41,853 bases of DNA from Lachnospiraceae bacterium (lineage in GTDB: Bacteria; Bacillota; Clostridia; Lachnospirales; Lachnospiraceae), in assembly GCA_028693705.1 (NCBI GenBank), contig JAQUUX010000020.1:1-41853 (forward strand). The letters are read 5' to 3'. The position numbers and the translations under genes are program-made. Positions 32,757-41,819 of the stretch are shown piece after piece. Position 1 is the stretch's first letter. Every line of letters starts with the position of its first letter. Under the pieces are notes generated by a model. That model was not told the origin of the DNA. It did not search any database and worked only from the letters and a program-made list of their open reading frames with translations.

Positions 32757-35594
32757 TTATTCCAACACTCCGGTTTCCGGAACAGACGCCTTCACACTTC
32801 CTATCTCTCCGCAGAAGGCTTCTGTTTCGGATCCGATTCTGGCTAATGGGAACACAAAAGTTGCATGTTCCGAATACGTCTCATCTGATCCTATTCTTTC
32901 TATGAACTCACCGTTCACATAAAGGGAAGTAAAATCCTTTTCTCCAATGATCTTCAGTTCCACCCATTCTCCAACAGGCAAAGTATAATCAAAAGAGTAA
33001 TCCCAGTCCTCCCTTGAAAATCCCACCTGCCCGGTTTGAGCCTGCACTGCTTTGAACTGATACCGGTTATCTTCTGTTCCATATTCAAACAGTACCTGGT
33101 TTTGTTGTGTGCTGCCTGCCAGACCTTCATCTGTCCGTTTCACCATACATGTAATCTCATAAACAGGTCCCATATCGGTTAAGCCGGTTTCCTGATAATC
33201 ATTTCCACCTTTTAAAATAAGTGGCTCAGAAAAATCTTCTTCATAAAATGTACCGAAAATATGACTGCTACTGTCATCTCCTGCCGGATCCCACGCATAC
33301 GGATCTGTACCCGGAGCCATCAATACACTTTCTGCAATTGGTTCCAGTTCTTCCTTTGTCAGATCACTGCCCGGGCTCCAGCATTTCTGAGACACGTAGG
33401 GAAGCGCCATATAAAAACGATCGAACATATCATATTCACTGATACCAGCGGCCAGATTGTCACACAGATCATTCCACATCACATAAACTGCACCCTCCAG
33501 CTTTGGAGAATACTCCGGCAGGAAAGTGTAGCTTCCGTCTGACATCGGAAAGCGGTTCACTGCAAACGTATCATAAAAAAGATCTGTATCCAGATAATCC
33601 ACGCCACCACCCGGTATAATATATAATTCTGCACTATTTGTATTGAGTATGTCAAATCCTGCTCGGTACATGGTCATTGGATCAGCCCAATCAGTATTCC
33701 AGATAGCCAGTTCTACATTTTCTGTCTGTATTCTGCCTGTTCCACGGATACCGGACAAACTTCCCCACATCCTTACTTTTTTATCAAAGGAATGGATAAA
33801 ATCAATCATACTGTTTTCAAAGGTCAGATAGTTTTCTGCATTTCCATAGTATTCATCAGCTCCAATATGAAGTGTATCACTGTCGGCGAAAGTGACCTCA
33901 GAGGTCTGTTCATCAGACTCCAGATACTCACTCCAGATATCTTTTACCAATGTTTCGCTTTCCGGCTTTGACAGATCCAGCATATCCACTGATTCTGCCA
34001 TAGTCGCCAGTGACAGTTCCGGGAATGCACTGGTCAGGGAAAGGGAATGGGCTGGTGTGTCAATTTCCGGTACAACCGAAACTCCTATACTTTTGGCTTC
34101 CCGTATAAAAGAGGCAAACTCTTCTTTTCCATAGGACATATCGGGCGCTGTCAAAGCTTTTCCCTTACTGCCTGTGATGGAAGATTCCAGTCTGAATGCC
34201 GAATAGGCACCAAATGCCATTTCAATCGTATCTTTTTTATCACTGTATGCCAACAGGGCATTATCGTTTAAATGTATGGTCAGGTTATTCATCTTATACC
34301 ATGCCATGTTCTTTGCAATATCTCTTAGCGTATCCATGGAAACAGAGTTCCTTGCCACATCGATCTGGAATCCCCTTACCGGATACTGTGGATAGTCCCG
34401 GATGGTTCCCTTTGGAAGCGTGCAGGCCATTTCCTCTATGTCAGCACGATTCTTTAAGATCTGTAATACCGTTCTGGTACTCCAGTATAAGCCTGTGGGA
34501 TCTTCTGCCGACAGGCTGAGGGAATCTGTAATCTCTGCCAAATAGCCTTCAACTCCAAGCCCTATTCCGTCTGATGCAGGAATCAGTTGTAATACTATAT
34601 CTCCGGTCTCCGGCTTTTCGCCCTCTGACGTAACCAGTGTCGGAGCGATACCTGTCAATTCCAAAAGATCCTGTTGCAGTGCATCAGCTATTTCTTCTGT
34701 ACCTGCTGTTACCAGGATACGACTGTCCGTCGTGAGTGTAAATGCTCCTGTACTTCCCTTCCATTCCTGTAAATCAGGCAGAACGGCTGGTTTTTCATTT
34801 ACCGGTGCGGAATCTGCGCTTGTCTGGTCTGCTGACCTGTTTGAGGCAGGCACCCGTATCTCATAAGAAGGACTGTCCACAGTCCAGTCACCATAGGTCA
34901 GCTGATAACCAATATGAACTGTTTTCTCAGAAAGCGTATCATAAACTGTTTCATCTGCTCCAATGACCTGTTCTAAGTCACAACCTGCAAAGGATACCTG
35001 AAAGCCTTTGGGGAGCTCAGCTGTTACCAGCTGTCTGAATCCTTCTGCGCCTCTTTGTAATATAGGCTTCAATTCTTTAAAATAGGTATTCCATGGATTT
35101 TCTTTATATAGTTCCATTCTTTTCACCGGGATACGGCTGTCTATTCCTTCTTTTTCCTGGGCATCTACTGTTTCCTGCGGCACTGCTCCTGCCTGGCTTA
35201 CTGCCAGTCTGATGTGCTTTGCTGTAACTGTCTCCGGCAGTTCAATCAGCTGCTCTTTCAGATACGAAGCCTCTGTGAACTGTTCCAGCACCGTATAGTT
35301 AACCCCATCCGAGGAAGCTTCCAGCTGATACTGATCTGCATTCAAACCTGCCCACAGAATCCGGATATAGGAAACCTGTCTTTCTTCCGTGAATTCCACG
35401 TCCATATAGCAAGGGGAAGTACCTGCATTATCATAGGCTGTGATCTTAGTACCCTTCTCCTCTGCAAGATTATGAAATAAAGGCTTCTCCGTCCCCTGCT
35501 TTTCCAGATATTTGGTAACAAAAATCAAACCTGCCAATACCAGCAGGCATACGAAACATTGTGCAATTGCTTTTTTGTTTGGTTTCTTTTTCAT
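32757..35594 (-). CDS. Exported GH20 beta-N-acetylhexosaminidase-like enzyme
   Basis: 945 residues. A hydrophobic N-terminal segment (about 10-28) exports or anchors it. A discoidin-like F5/8-type domain (about 45-165) and a GH20b-like domain (about 283-395) precede the catalytic barrel (about 403-740). In the barrel, RGFQIDVAR, VVPEIDTPAH and HIGADEYYG provide the GH20 Asp-Glu pair D580-E581. The C-terminal 160 residues resemble a LamG-like concanavalin fold. GH20 enzymes remove terminal GlcNAc or GalNAc by substrate-assisted catalysis. It may trim the surface glycan built here or feed on host glycans. No cell-wall sorting motif is visible. No ribosome site precedes the ATG; an extended -10 ends eight bases away. 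Confidence 0.9.
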   Translation of the reverse strand: MKKKPNKKAIAQCFVCLLVLAGLIFVTKYLEKQGTEKPLFHNLAEEKGTKITAYDNAGTSPCYMDVEFTEERQVSYIRILWAGLNADQYQLEASSDGVNYTVLEQFTEASYLKEQLIELPETVTAKHIRLAVSQAGAVPQETVDAQEKEGIDSRIPVKRMELYKENPWNTYFKELKPILQRGAEGFRQLVTAELPKGFQVSFAGCDLEQVIGADETVYDTLSEKTVHIGYQLTYGDWTVDSPSYEIRVPASNRSADQTSADSAPVNEKPAVLPDLQEWKGSTGAFTLTTDSRILVTAGTEEIADALQQDLLELTGIAPTLVTSEGEKPETGDIVLQLIPASDGIGLGVEGYLAEITDSLSLSAEDPTGLYWSTRTVLQILKNRADIEEMACTLPKGTIRDYPQYPVRGFQIDVARNSVSMDTLRDIAKNMAWYKMNNLTIHLNDNALLAYSDKKDTIEMAFGAYSAFRLESSITGSKGKALTAPDMSYGKEEFASFIREAKSIGVSVVPEIDTPAHSLSLTSAFPELSLATMAESVDMLDLSKPESETLVKDIWSEYLESDEQTSEVTFADSDTLHIGADEYYGNAENYLTFENSMIDFIHSFDKKVRMWGSLSGIRGTGRIQTENVELAIWNTDWADPMTMYRAGFDILNTNSAELYIIPGGGVDYLDTDLFYDTFAVNRFPMSDGSYTFLPEYSPKLEGAVYVMWNDLCDNLAAGISEYDMFDRFYMALPYVSQKCWSPGSDLTKEELEPIAESVLMAPGTDPYAWDPAGDDSSSHIFGTFYEEDFSEPLILKGGNDYQETGLTDMGPVYEITCMVKRTDEGLAGSTQQNQVLFEYGTEDNRYQFKAVQAQTGQVGFSREDWDYSFDYTLPVGEWVELKIIGEKDFTSLYVNGEFIERIGSDETYSEHATFVFPLARIGSETEAFCGEIGSVKASVPETGVLE

Positions 35595-35601
35595 AATGTT
35601 A

Positions 35602-35630
35602 AATATACCATTTTAGTGTATAATAATCTA
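35602..35630 (-). promoter_or_regulatory. Promoter of the GH20 gene, possibly leaderless
   Basis: Minus strand: TATATT (35607-35602) preceded by TGG, with a weak TAGATT (35630-35625) 17 bases away. The ATG starts at 35594, eight bases past the -10, with no ribosome site between. The rest of the 98-base divergent gap (35595-35692) shows no convincing pseF promoter by eye. Confidence 0.45.
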
Positions 35631-35692
35631 TATTTGATTTGTAACAGCATAGAAACTGTTTTCTGTATAAAATATAAATTTTCGGAGGATAT

Positions 35693-36388
35693 ATGAGTCG
35701 TTCAGTTGCTATTATCACTGCCAGAGGCGGCAGTAAACGAATCCCGCATAAAAATATGAAAAACTTCTGCGGTAAACCTATTATCTGCTATTCCATTGAA
35801 GCGGCTTTTGCTTCCGGTGCATTTGATGAAGTAATGGTCTCCACCGATGACGATGCCATTGCAGAGATTGCAGAGAAAGCCGGGGCAGCAGTTCCGTTTC
35901 GTCGCAGCAATGAAACTGCCGGTGATTACGCCTCCACCGACGATGTCATCAAGGAAGTATTAGAGACCTATGAAAAACTTGGTAAGCACTTTGACCGGTT
36001 CTGCTGTATTTATCCGACAGCACCTTTTTTAACTCCTAAGAAGCTTTGCACTGCCATGGATATGTTAGACCAGCATGATTCTGTTATGCCCGTTGTGTCC
36101 TTTTCCTATCCGCCACAGCGATGCCTTGTCCTGAACCAGGGCTGTCTCACCTATAAATGGCCGGAGTACAGCTGCACGCGTTCCCAGGATCTAGAGCCTT
36201 ATTATCATGACTGTGGGCAGTTCTACGCATGTAAAACAGATCCTTTTCTGGAAGCAGGCACCACCAGTGTACCGGATCTGGTACCCATGCTGTTAAGTGA
36301 AATGGAAGTGCAGGATATTGATACCCAGGATGACTGGGAAATTGCAGAACTAAAATACCAGATTATGTTACGAAAAAAACAGTTGTAG
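35693..36388 (+). CDS. pseF: Pseudaminic acid cytidylyltransferase
   Basis: 231 residues, full length. The CTP-binding loop TARGGSKRIPHKN is at 9-21, then MVSTDDDAIAEIA, CCIYPTAPF and the PseF-type RSQDLEPYYHDCGQFY near residue 162. The enzyme joins CMP from CTP to pseudaminic acid, the last step before transfer. The SQDLEP and HDCGQFY motifs separate it from NeuA and LegF relatives. First gene of pseF-pseI-pseG, with GGAGG four to five bases before the ATG. The 38-base gap to pseI contains that gene's ribosome site. Confidence 0.94.
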   Translation: MSRSVAIITARGGSKRIPHKNMKNFCGKPIICYSIEAAFASGAFDEVMVSTDDDAIAEIAEKAGAAVPFRRSNETAGDYASTDDVIKEVLETYEKLGKHFDRFCCIYPTAPFLTPKKLCTAMDMLDQHDSVMPVVSFSYPPQRCLVLNQGCLTYKWPEYSCTRSQDLEPYYHDCGQFYACKTDPFLEAGTTSVPDLVPMLLSEMEVQDIDTQDDWEIAELKYQIMLRKKQL

Positions 36389-36426
36389 TTGTATTTTATG
36401 TAAACTATTCTTGAAAGGATACTCAT

Positions 36427-37479
36427 ATGAACCATACTTTAAAAATAGGCAGTCATGTCATCAGCAAAAGTTCTCCCGCTTTTATCATTGCTGAAATGTC
36501 TGCCAATCATTTGCAGGATTATAACCGTGCTGTGGAGATTCTCCATGCTGCAAAGGAATCCGGTGCGGATGCCATAAAGCTCCAGACCTACACAGCTGAC
36601 ACCATTACGATTGACAGTGACAGCGAATATTTCCAAATCAAGGGCGGTACCATCTGGGACGGCACCACACTTTATAAGCTGTACCGGGAAGCCTATACCC
36701 CCTGGGACTGGCAGCCACGTCTCATGGAAGAAGCTGCCAAAGTAGGACTGGAATGTTTTTCCTCTCCTTTTGATTTTACAGCGGTGGATTTCATGGAAGA
36801 AATGAAGATGCCGGCTTATAAAATTGCCTCTTATGAGATCAATGATATTCCACTTATCCGGAAAGTAGCCAGATTACATAAACCGGTAATCATCTCCACA
36901 GGCATTGCTCATTTAGAGGATATCGAACGTGCCCTGGCTACCTGTAGGGAAGAAGGAAACGAAGATGTCATGCTGTTAAAATGTGTTTCTGCCTACCCAA
37001 CGCCTTACGAAGATATTCATTTAAACATGATTCCAACCCTGGCTAATACTTTCGACTGCCTGGTTGGTTTATCCGATCACACCATGGGCTCTGCAGTTTC
37101 TGCCGGTTCTATTGCGCTTGGTGTGAAAATGATTGAAAAACATCTGACACTTCGCCGTGCAGATGGCGGACCGGACGGTGCCTTTTCCATGGAACCGGTA
37201 GAATTCTCCCGCATGGTAAGAGATATCCGTATTATGGAGAAAGCACTGGGCGATTCTCCTTATCATCTGACCCCGGTTCAGGAATCCGAACGGGAAGGCT
37301 CCCGCTCTCTTTTCATTGTAAAAGATATTGCTGCCGGTGAGAAACTTACCTCCGACAACATTCGCTCAATTCGCCCCGGCAACGGGCTCCATACCATGTA
37401 TTATGAACAGGTGCTGGGGAAAACAGCTGCCAGGGATTTAAAGAAAGGAACACCACTCTCATGGGAAGTAATCCGATGA
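36427..37479 (+). CDS. pseI: Pseudaminic acid synthase
   Basis: 350 residues of the NeuB/PseI family. It has FIIAEMSANH (19-28), DAIKLQTYTADT, FSSPFDFTAVDF, KIASYEI, ISTGIA, VGLSDHTMGS and KHLTL along a TIM barrel. A C-terminal SAF (antifreeze-like) domain covers about 285-345. It condenses 2,4-diacetamido-2,4,6-trideoxy-L-altrose with phosphoenolpyruvate. The EMSANH opening is typical of PseI, where NeuB has EIGxNH. AAAGGA is about seven bases before the start. The stop overlaps the ATG of pseG (ATGA). Confidence 0.94.
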   Translation: MNHTLKIGSHVISKSSPAFIIAEMSANHLQDYNRAVEILHAAKESGADAIKLQTYTADTITIDSDSEYFQIKGGTIWDGTTLYKLYREAYTPWDWQPRLMEEAAKVGLECFSSPFDFTAVDFMEEMKMPAYKIASYEINDIPLIRKVARLHKPVIISTGIAHLEDIERALATCREEGNEDVMLLKCVSAYPTPYEDIHLNMIPTLANTFDCLVGLSDHTMGSAVSAGSIALGVKMIEKHLTLRRADGGPDGAFSMEPVEFSRMVRDIRIMEKALGDSPYHLTPVQESEREGSRSLFIVKDIAAGEKLTSDNIRSIRPGNGLHTMYYEQVLGKTAARDLKKGTPLSWEVIR

Positions 37480-38558
37480 TTTTATTTCGTGTTGATGGCA
37501 ATGCAGAAATTGCAACCGGCCATTTAATGCGTTGTCTTTCTATTGCAAGAACTGCCATACAGGAAAAAGTCGCAGTTCATTTTCTGGTATCAGATGAGGA
37601 CAGTGCTGCTCTTTTGAACAGTTTTCTGCTGGAGGGAGAAGATTTCCCACTGACCATTCTGCATACTGACTACCAAAAGCTCGATTCTGAGATTCCGGTT
37701 TTACTGGAAGCAATTCGAAAGGCCGCCGGTCTTTTACCGGAAACCTATTTACGACGTGAACCGATCATCTTACTGTTAGATACCTATCAGGTTACTCATT
37801 ATTACCTAAACACGCTGGAAAACAGTATCAGAACTGCTTATCTGGATGATCTGATGGCTTTCGATTATCCGGTAGATTATCTGATTAACTATGATTTAAA
37901 TGTAAATACAGCCTTTTACAGAAAGGCTGCTCATTTATTATGCGGTCCGGAATATACACCTCTTCGCAGACAATTTCAGAATGTGTCTTATACATTTAAA
38001 GATCCGGTTGAAAACATCTTTCTTTCAACCGGAGGTACAGACAACTGTCATGTGACTCTGCAATTGCTCAAAGCAGTTTTTGTGGAAAACAATAGAAACT
38101 TTACACAGTATCAATACCACATTCTCTTAGGAAGCATGAATCCTGACAGAGCAGAGATCCTTGCTATGGCCAAACAATATTCGGGGATCATACTCCATGA
38201 AAACGTGAACGATATGGCTGCCCTGATGTCATCATGCGATCTGGCAGTTTCTGCTGCCGGCACTACCTTATTTGAATTATGTGCCCTGGGAGTCCCGGCT
38301 ATCAGCTACATCTTTGCAGATAATCAGCTGCCTTCTGCCAAGGCTTTCATGGACGCCGGCGCCATTCCCTATGCCGGAGATGCCAGAAAACCGGATTTAT
38401 TTTATCCACAATTGCTTGCCTGCGTTTCAGAGATGATCTCCAACACAGAGTTTCGAAAAATCCATGCACAAAAAGAGCACCTGCTCATTGATGGGCAAGG
38501 TGCTCGAAGAATTGTTAATGCTTTTTCTTTTCTATTCCATAACGATATATCAGAGTAG
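37476..38558 (+). CDS. pseG: UDP-2,4-diacetamido-2,4,6-trideoxy-L-altropyranose hydrolase
   Basis: 360 residues, GT-B-like hydrolase. The N-terminus MILFRVDGNAEIATGHLMRC has His16, matching the catalytic His17 of known PseG. FLSTGGTDNCHV and SAAGTTLFELCALGVP are the nucleotide-binding parts of the C-terminal half. It releases UDP so that PseI can use the free sugar. The start is the ATGA overlap at 37476, which gives the family N-terminus; an earlier in-frame ATG at 37461 would add five residues. The 3' end overlaps the convergent membrane protein gene by 44 bases. No PseH domain is fused. Confidence 0.92.
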   Translation: MILFRVDGNAEIATGHLMRCLSIARTAIQEKVAVHFLVSDEDSAALLNSFLLEGEDFPLTILHTDYQKLDSEIPVLLEAIRKAAGLLPETYLRREPIILLLDTYQVTHYYLNTLENSIRTAYLDDLMAFDYPVDYLINYDLNVNTAFYRKAAHLLCGPEYTPLRRQFQNVSYTFKDPVENIFLSTGGTDNCHVTLQLLKAVFVENNRNFTQYQYHILLGSMNPDRAEILAMAKQYSGIILHENVNDMAALMSSCDLAVSAAGTTLFELCALGVPAISYIFADNQLPSAKAFMDAGAIPYAGDARKPDLFYPQLLACVSEMISNTEFRKIHAQKEHLLIDGQGARRIVNAFSFLFHNDISE

Positions 38559-40788
38559 CGATATACAATAGTGAGAGAATCTCAGCCACTCTCCAATACC
38601 AGAACTCATGGAACCTGACTTCTACAGTGCCATGGAAACCTGCCGGTATCACTACCTGCACACAGTTATTCTCATCCTTGGTCACTTCAAAGGTTTCTCC
38701 TGTCTCCATGTCCTTAGCCACATAGCCGCGATAGGACAATAGTGGAACCGTGATCAAACCATCATTTGCTGTATCATTTTGGCAGATAGCCGTAATGATA
38801 TTGCCATTGATGGTATAATCCGGTACATACACATTTCCATCCAGATTATATACATAACAGCGGTTCAAATAAGCAACATCCGTACCACTTGGCACATACT
38901 CACCACTTACCTGACAAAACGAATCGATACCAATGGTGTCATAATAAAAGCTCTCCGGAAAGTGACTCACATCGCCTACTGCCTGATACTGCAGTCCATT
39001 AAATGCTGCTGCAACGCAAAAACCTGCACAGATCATTCTGTAATATTCTACTTTTATATGTTTTTTCAGTTCTGCCAGCATACCACATACTACAAAGGTC
39101 AGTAATAAAACAGCAACAGCAAAGAACCTCCATGGGAACTGTACACCCACGATCAGTTTATTGATCAAAGTAAAGCGCTTCAGGAAATCATAAGGGAACA
39201 GGTTAGTCGCCATCCAGATAGCCAGAACTGCCAGGATAAACACCTGTCCCATACCCTTTACAGTTGTTTCTTTTTTCTGCTTCTTTGTACTGCATAAGAA
39301 CAGGAATATAAACAGGAAAAATCCAATGGTTAAGGCTGCTCCAACACTGCCCTCCATCATTCCGTCTTTTCCAGCAAATAAAATATGGAATACTCTTTGT
39401 AACCCGGTTCCACTGTATTGAATGGTAAAGGTATCTCTGCTGCCATCGTTCACGCAGAATTTATCTCTGAAATAATCAAAGAACGGTACCAGGAACCAGA
39501 AATTCAAACCAATAGTCGCAAGTACAACTTTCACCAATTCTATAAAACGCTTCTTCACAAATACCCGTCTCACACAGAGAATACAGGTCAAAATGGTAAA
39601 GATACCTGCCATTTCACAGCTCAGTATATGTGTCTGTATCAGACCACTATAACCCAGTGCCGCAATGAGGAAATTCCTGCCATAGCCTTTTTCTTCCGGA
39701 TCATCTGTGAGAATCTTGTATAATCCGCATACGATAAGCGGCATAAAGGTAAATGCTTCATACTCACCAACAGCACCTCTGAAGTAGATATCTACCAGAC
39801 GATACTGTGCCAGATTAAAGATCAGGGAACCGATCACACCGATCCACTTGTCTTTTGTGATCTTGGAGAAACTGTAATAGGCAATATATGCTGATAACAG
39901 ATTCATTGCCGCCTGGAACAGCTTATAACTTGTCGTAATCGGCAAACCGATCAGTCTAAGCAGTGCCGGGAAATATAAGAATAAATCTCCGTAGAAAACA
40001 CCGTTACAGTAACCGTAATTATTCAACCAGTTAGGCTGTATCTTAACCGGAAACTGTCCCAGCAAAAGTCCGTCCTTAATACCTTCGATCCGGTACAGAT
40101 GGAAATCCATATCCTTCTGTCCCACCAATCCTTCTGCAAATAATTCATAGGATGCTGCCAGGGCAATCATGCAAATCAGAACCGGAATGGCTTTCTCTGC
40201 AAAAGCTGACTCTGCAAATTTCTTTCTCATCGCCAGGATCAGGTTGCATACCATGCATCCCAGGAAAATCCAAAATGCCATAACCGAATAAGTGGTTTTG
40301 GAAGTGCAGATTCTGATACTGTCGATTGCCATAGTTCCACCCTGTCCGGCATATTCGAATTTACACTTTAAGTCCTCTACAGAATAATTCAGCCAAAAAT
40401 GCATCACTTCAGAGAAACGATCATTTCTCATCATGAAAGTATCTGCTCTTAGGGCTCCATATTCGTCCTTGTCAGCACTCATGGAGAAGACACCGCCATC
40501 ATGTTCCTCCTGATATTTCACTTCCATAATATAGATACCACGTTTTAGTGTAATCGGTTCCGTAACAACGGCAATATCATCCTTACCCTCTGCCATGGCC
40601 TCATCTATTGTTCCGCCTTTGCTGGATTCACCGCCGGATACCACATTCATGTAATCTCCTGTAATGGTAAGATCCACAGGCGTGCTGGTTAGCATCACAA
40701 TAAAAGGAACTGCAATCAACACGATTTCCAGTACTGCCAGAACCGGCTTCCAGTATTTTTTTATCCAGAGGATACTCTTTTCTTTCAT
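38515..40788 (-). CDS. Large polytopic membrane protein, YfhO/PTPS-related type
   Basis: 757 residues. One helix at about 12-33 is followed by a 130-residue extracytoplasmic beta-rich domain (about 38-165), then about eleven helices and an external C-terminal domain of 130 residues. The loop GQKDMDFHLYRIEGIKDG followed by GVFYGDLFLYFPALLRL is a motif of large bacterial membrane proteins related to YfhO and to 'PTPS-related' proteins, thought to be GT-C enzymes. Function in this cell is unknown; placement beside pseG suggests sugar transfer outside. Start 40788 has AAGGGAG about eight bases upstream; an upstream Met adds nine residues without a better site. It ends antisense to the last 44 bases of pseG. 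Confidence 0.78.
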   Translation of the reverse strand: MKEKSILWIKKYWKPVLAVLEIVLIAVPFIVMLTSTPVDLTITGDYMNVVSGGESSKGGTIDEAMAEGKDDIAVVTEPITLKRGIYIMEVKYQEEHDGGVFSMSADKDEYGALRADTFMMRNDRFSEVMHFWLNYSVEDLKCKFEYAGQGGTMAIDSIRICTSKTTYSVMAFWIFLGCMVCNLILAMRKKFAESAFAEKAIPVLICMIALAASYELFAEGLVGQKDMDFHLYRIEGIKDGLLLGQFPVKIQPNWLNNYGYCNGVFYGDLFLYFPALLRLIGLPITTSYKLFQAAMNLLSAYIAYYSFSKITKDKWIGVIGSLIFNLAQYRLVDIYFRGAVGEYEAFTFMPLIVCGLYKILTDDPEEKGYGRNFLIAALGYSGLIQTHILSCEMAGIFTILTCILCVRRVFVKKRFIELVKVVLATIGLNFWFLVPFFDYFRDKFCVNDGSRDTFTIQYSGTGLQRVFHILFAGKDGMMEGSVGAALTIGFFLFIFLFLCSTKKQKKETTVKGMGQVFILAVLAIWMATNLFPYDFLKRFTLINKLIVGVQFPWRFFAVAVLLLTFVVCGMLAELKKHIKVEYYRMICAGFCVAAAFNGLQYQAVGDVSHFPESFYYDTIGIDSFCQVSGEYVPSGTDVAYLNRCYVYNLDGNVYVPDYTINGNIITAICQNDTANDGLITVPLLSYRGYVAKDMETGETFEVTKDENNCVQVVIPAGFHGTVEVRFHEFWYWRVAEILSLLYIATLIYRYGIEKKKH

Positions 40789-40821
40789 GTAACAAACTCC
40801 CTTGTCAGTATTCATAATGAC

Positions 40822-41718
40822 CTATTGTAACACATCCGGTTCTACTGTGGTATCTGCAATTTTCTCGTAATACTTTACCAGACTGGAATGATCTTCCTTC
40901 TCACATCCATAGGTCTTTAGACTCTGCATCATCTCCATGACCTGTCCAGTAAAAGGAACAGGAGAATTAATGGCATGAGCCGCATTTAAGGCATTATTTA
41001 AATCCTTCATATGTAATTCAATCCGAAATCCCGGTTTGAAATTACGTTCCAGCATCATAGGTGCTTTGGCATTCATAACCGTAGAACCTGCCAGTCCACC
41101 TTTAATTGCCTGGAATACCAGCTCCGGATCCGTGCCAGCCTTTTTTGCAAAAGTCAGAGCTTCCGAAAGAGCTGCTATATTAATGCCTACGATCATCTGA
41201 TTGGCCAGTTTTGCAACATTACCGGAGCCTAATTCTCCTACATAGACTACAGAGCCTGCCATATCCATCAGCATGTCATAAAATTTATCAAAAGTTTCTC
41301 TTTTACCGCCAACCATAACAGAAATAGTTCCGTCAATTGCCTTAGGTTCCCCACCGGATACAGGAGCGTCCAGCATATCCACGCCTTTTTCTGCCAAAGC
41401 TGCCCCAATTGCTTTTGACTCCGTAGGATCAATAGAACTCATATCTATTAAAGTGGTTCCGGGCTTGGCTGTCTCAATCACTCCGCCTTTTCCAAGAACA
41501 ACTTCTCTTACCTGCGGACTGTTAGGCAACATGGTGATGATCACATCACAGACCTTTGCAACCTCAGCTCCATTTGCTGCCGCACTGGCTCCACACGACT
41601 TCAGTTCCTCTACAGAAGCCTGACTGCGATTACATACAACTACCTCATGTCCTGCCTTCAGCAAATTTTTACTCATCGGTTTTCCCATAATTCCCAATCC
41701 AATAAATCCTATCTTCAT
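40822..41718 (-). CDS. garR: 2-hydroxy-3-oxopropionate (tartronate semialdehyde) reductase family
   Basis: 298 residues of the beta-hydroxyacid dehydrogenase family. The NAD(P) loop GLGIMGKPM is at 7-15, the substrate loop DAPVSGG at 117-123, and the catalytic lysine is K170 in NVAKLANQM. The substrate tail motif is MKDLNNAL. These fit GarR/GlxR, which reduces tartronate semialdehyde to D-glycerate; a 3-hydroxyisobutyrate dehydrogenase is the main alternative. It is metabolic rather than glycan-building, so it may mark the edge of the locus. GAGGAG lies nine bases before the ATG, and palindromes lie upstream. A 33-base gap separates it from the next gene. Confidence 0.9.
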   Translation of the reverse strand: MKIGFIGLGIMGKPMSKNLLKAGHEVVVCNRSQASVEELKSCGASAAANGAEVAKVCDVIITMLPNSPQVREVVLGKGGVIETAKPGTTLIDMSSIDPTESKAIGAALAEKGVDMLDAPVSGGEPKAIDGTISVMVGGKRETFDKFYDMLMDMAGSVVYVGELGSGNVAKLANQMIVGINIAALSEALTFAKKAGTDPELVFQAIKGGLAGSTVMNAKAPMMLERNFKPGFRIELHMKDLNNALNAAHAINSPVPFTGQVMEMMQSLKTYGCEKEDHSSLVKYYEKIADTTVEPDVLQ

Positions 41719-41735
41719 AGTCTCTCGCTCCTCGT

Positions 41736-41819
41736 ATTATAAGTTTATAGACCTCAACCATAGAGGCTATAGACTTATTTTTATGATATAGGTATTCGAT
41801 GAATTGTTGGTCATACCTA
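41736..41819 (-). promoter_or_regulatory. garR promoter region with two palindromes
   Basis: Minus strand TATAAT (41741-41736) is a good -10 with a poor -35. A palindrome at 41741-41776 touches it: AAGTTTATAGACCTC, six bases, then AGAGGCTATAGACTT (one mismatch and one extra base). A second, TAGGTAT (41789-41795) and ATACCTA (41813-41819), lies further upstream with 17 bases between. This is the pattern of an activator/repressor-controlled promoter; the regulator is not in the window. Confidence 0.5.

Noticed and set aside
35693-36388. NeuA or LegF instead of PseF
   Set aside because: RSQDLEP and HDCGQFY motifs, with PseI and PseG directly downstream, point to pseudaminic acid.
36389-36426. 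Riboswitch or leader before pseI
   Set aside because: Only 38 bases, with a plain ribosome site and no hairpin of note.
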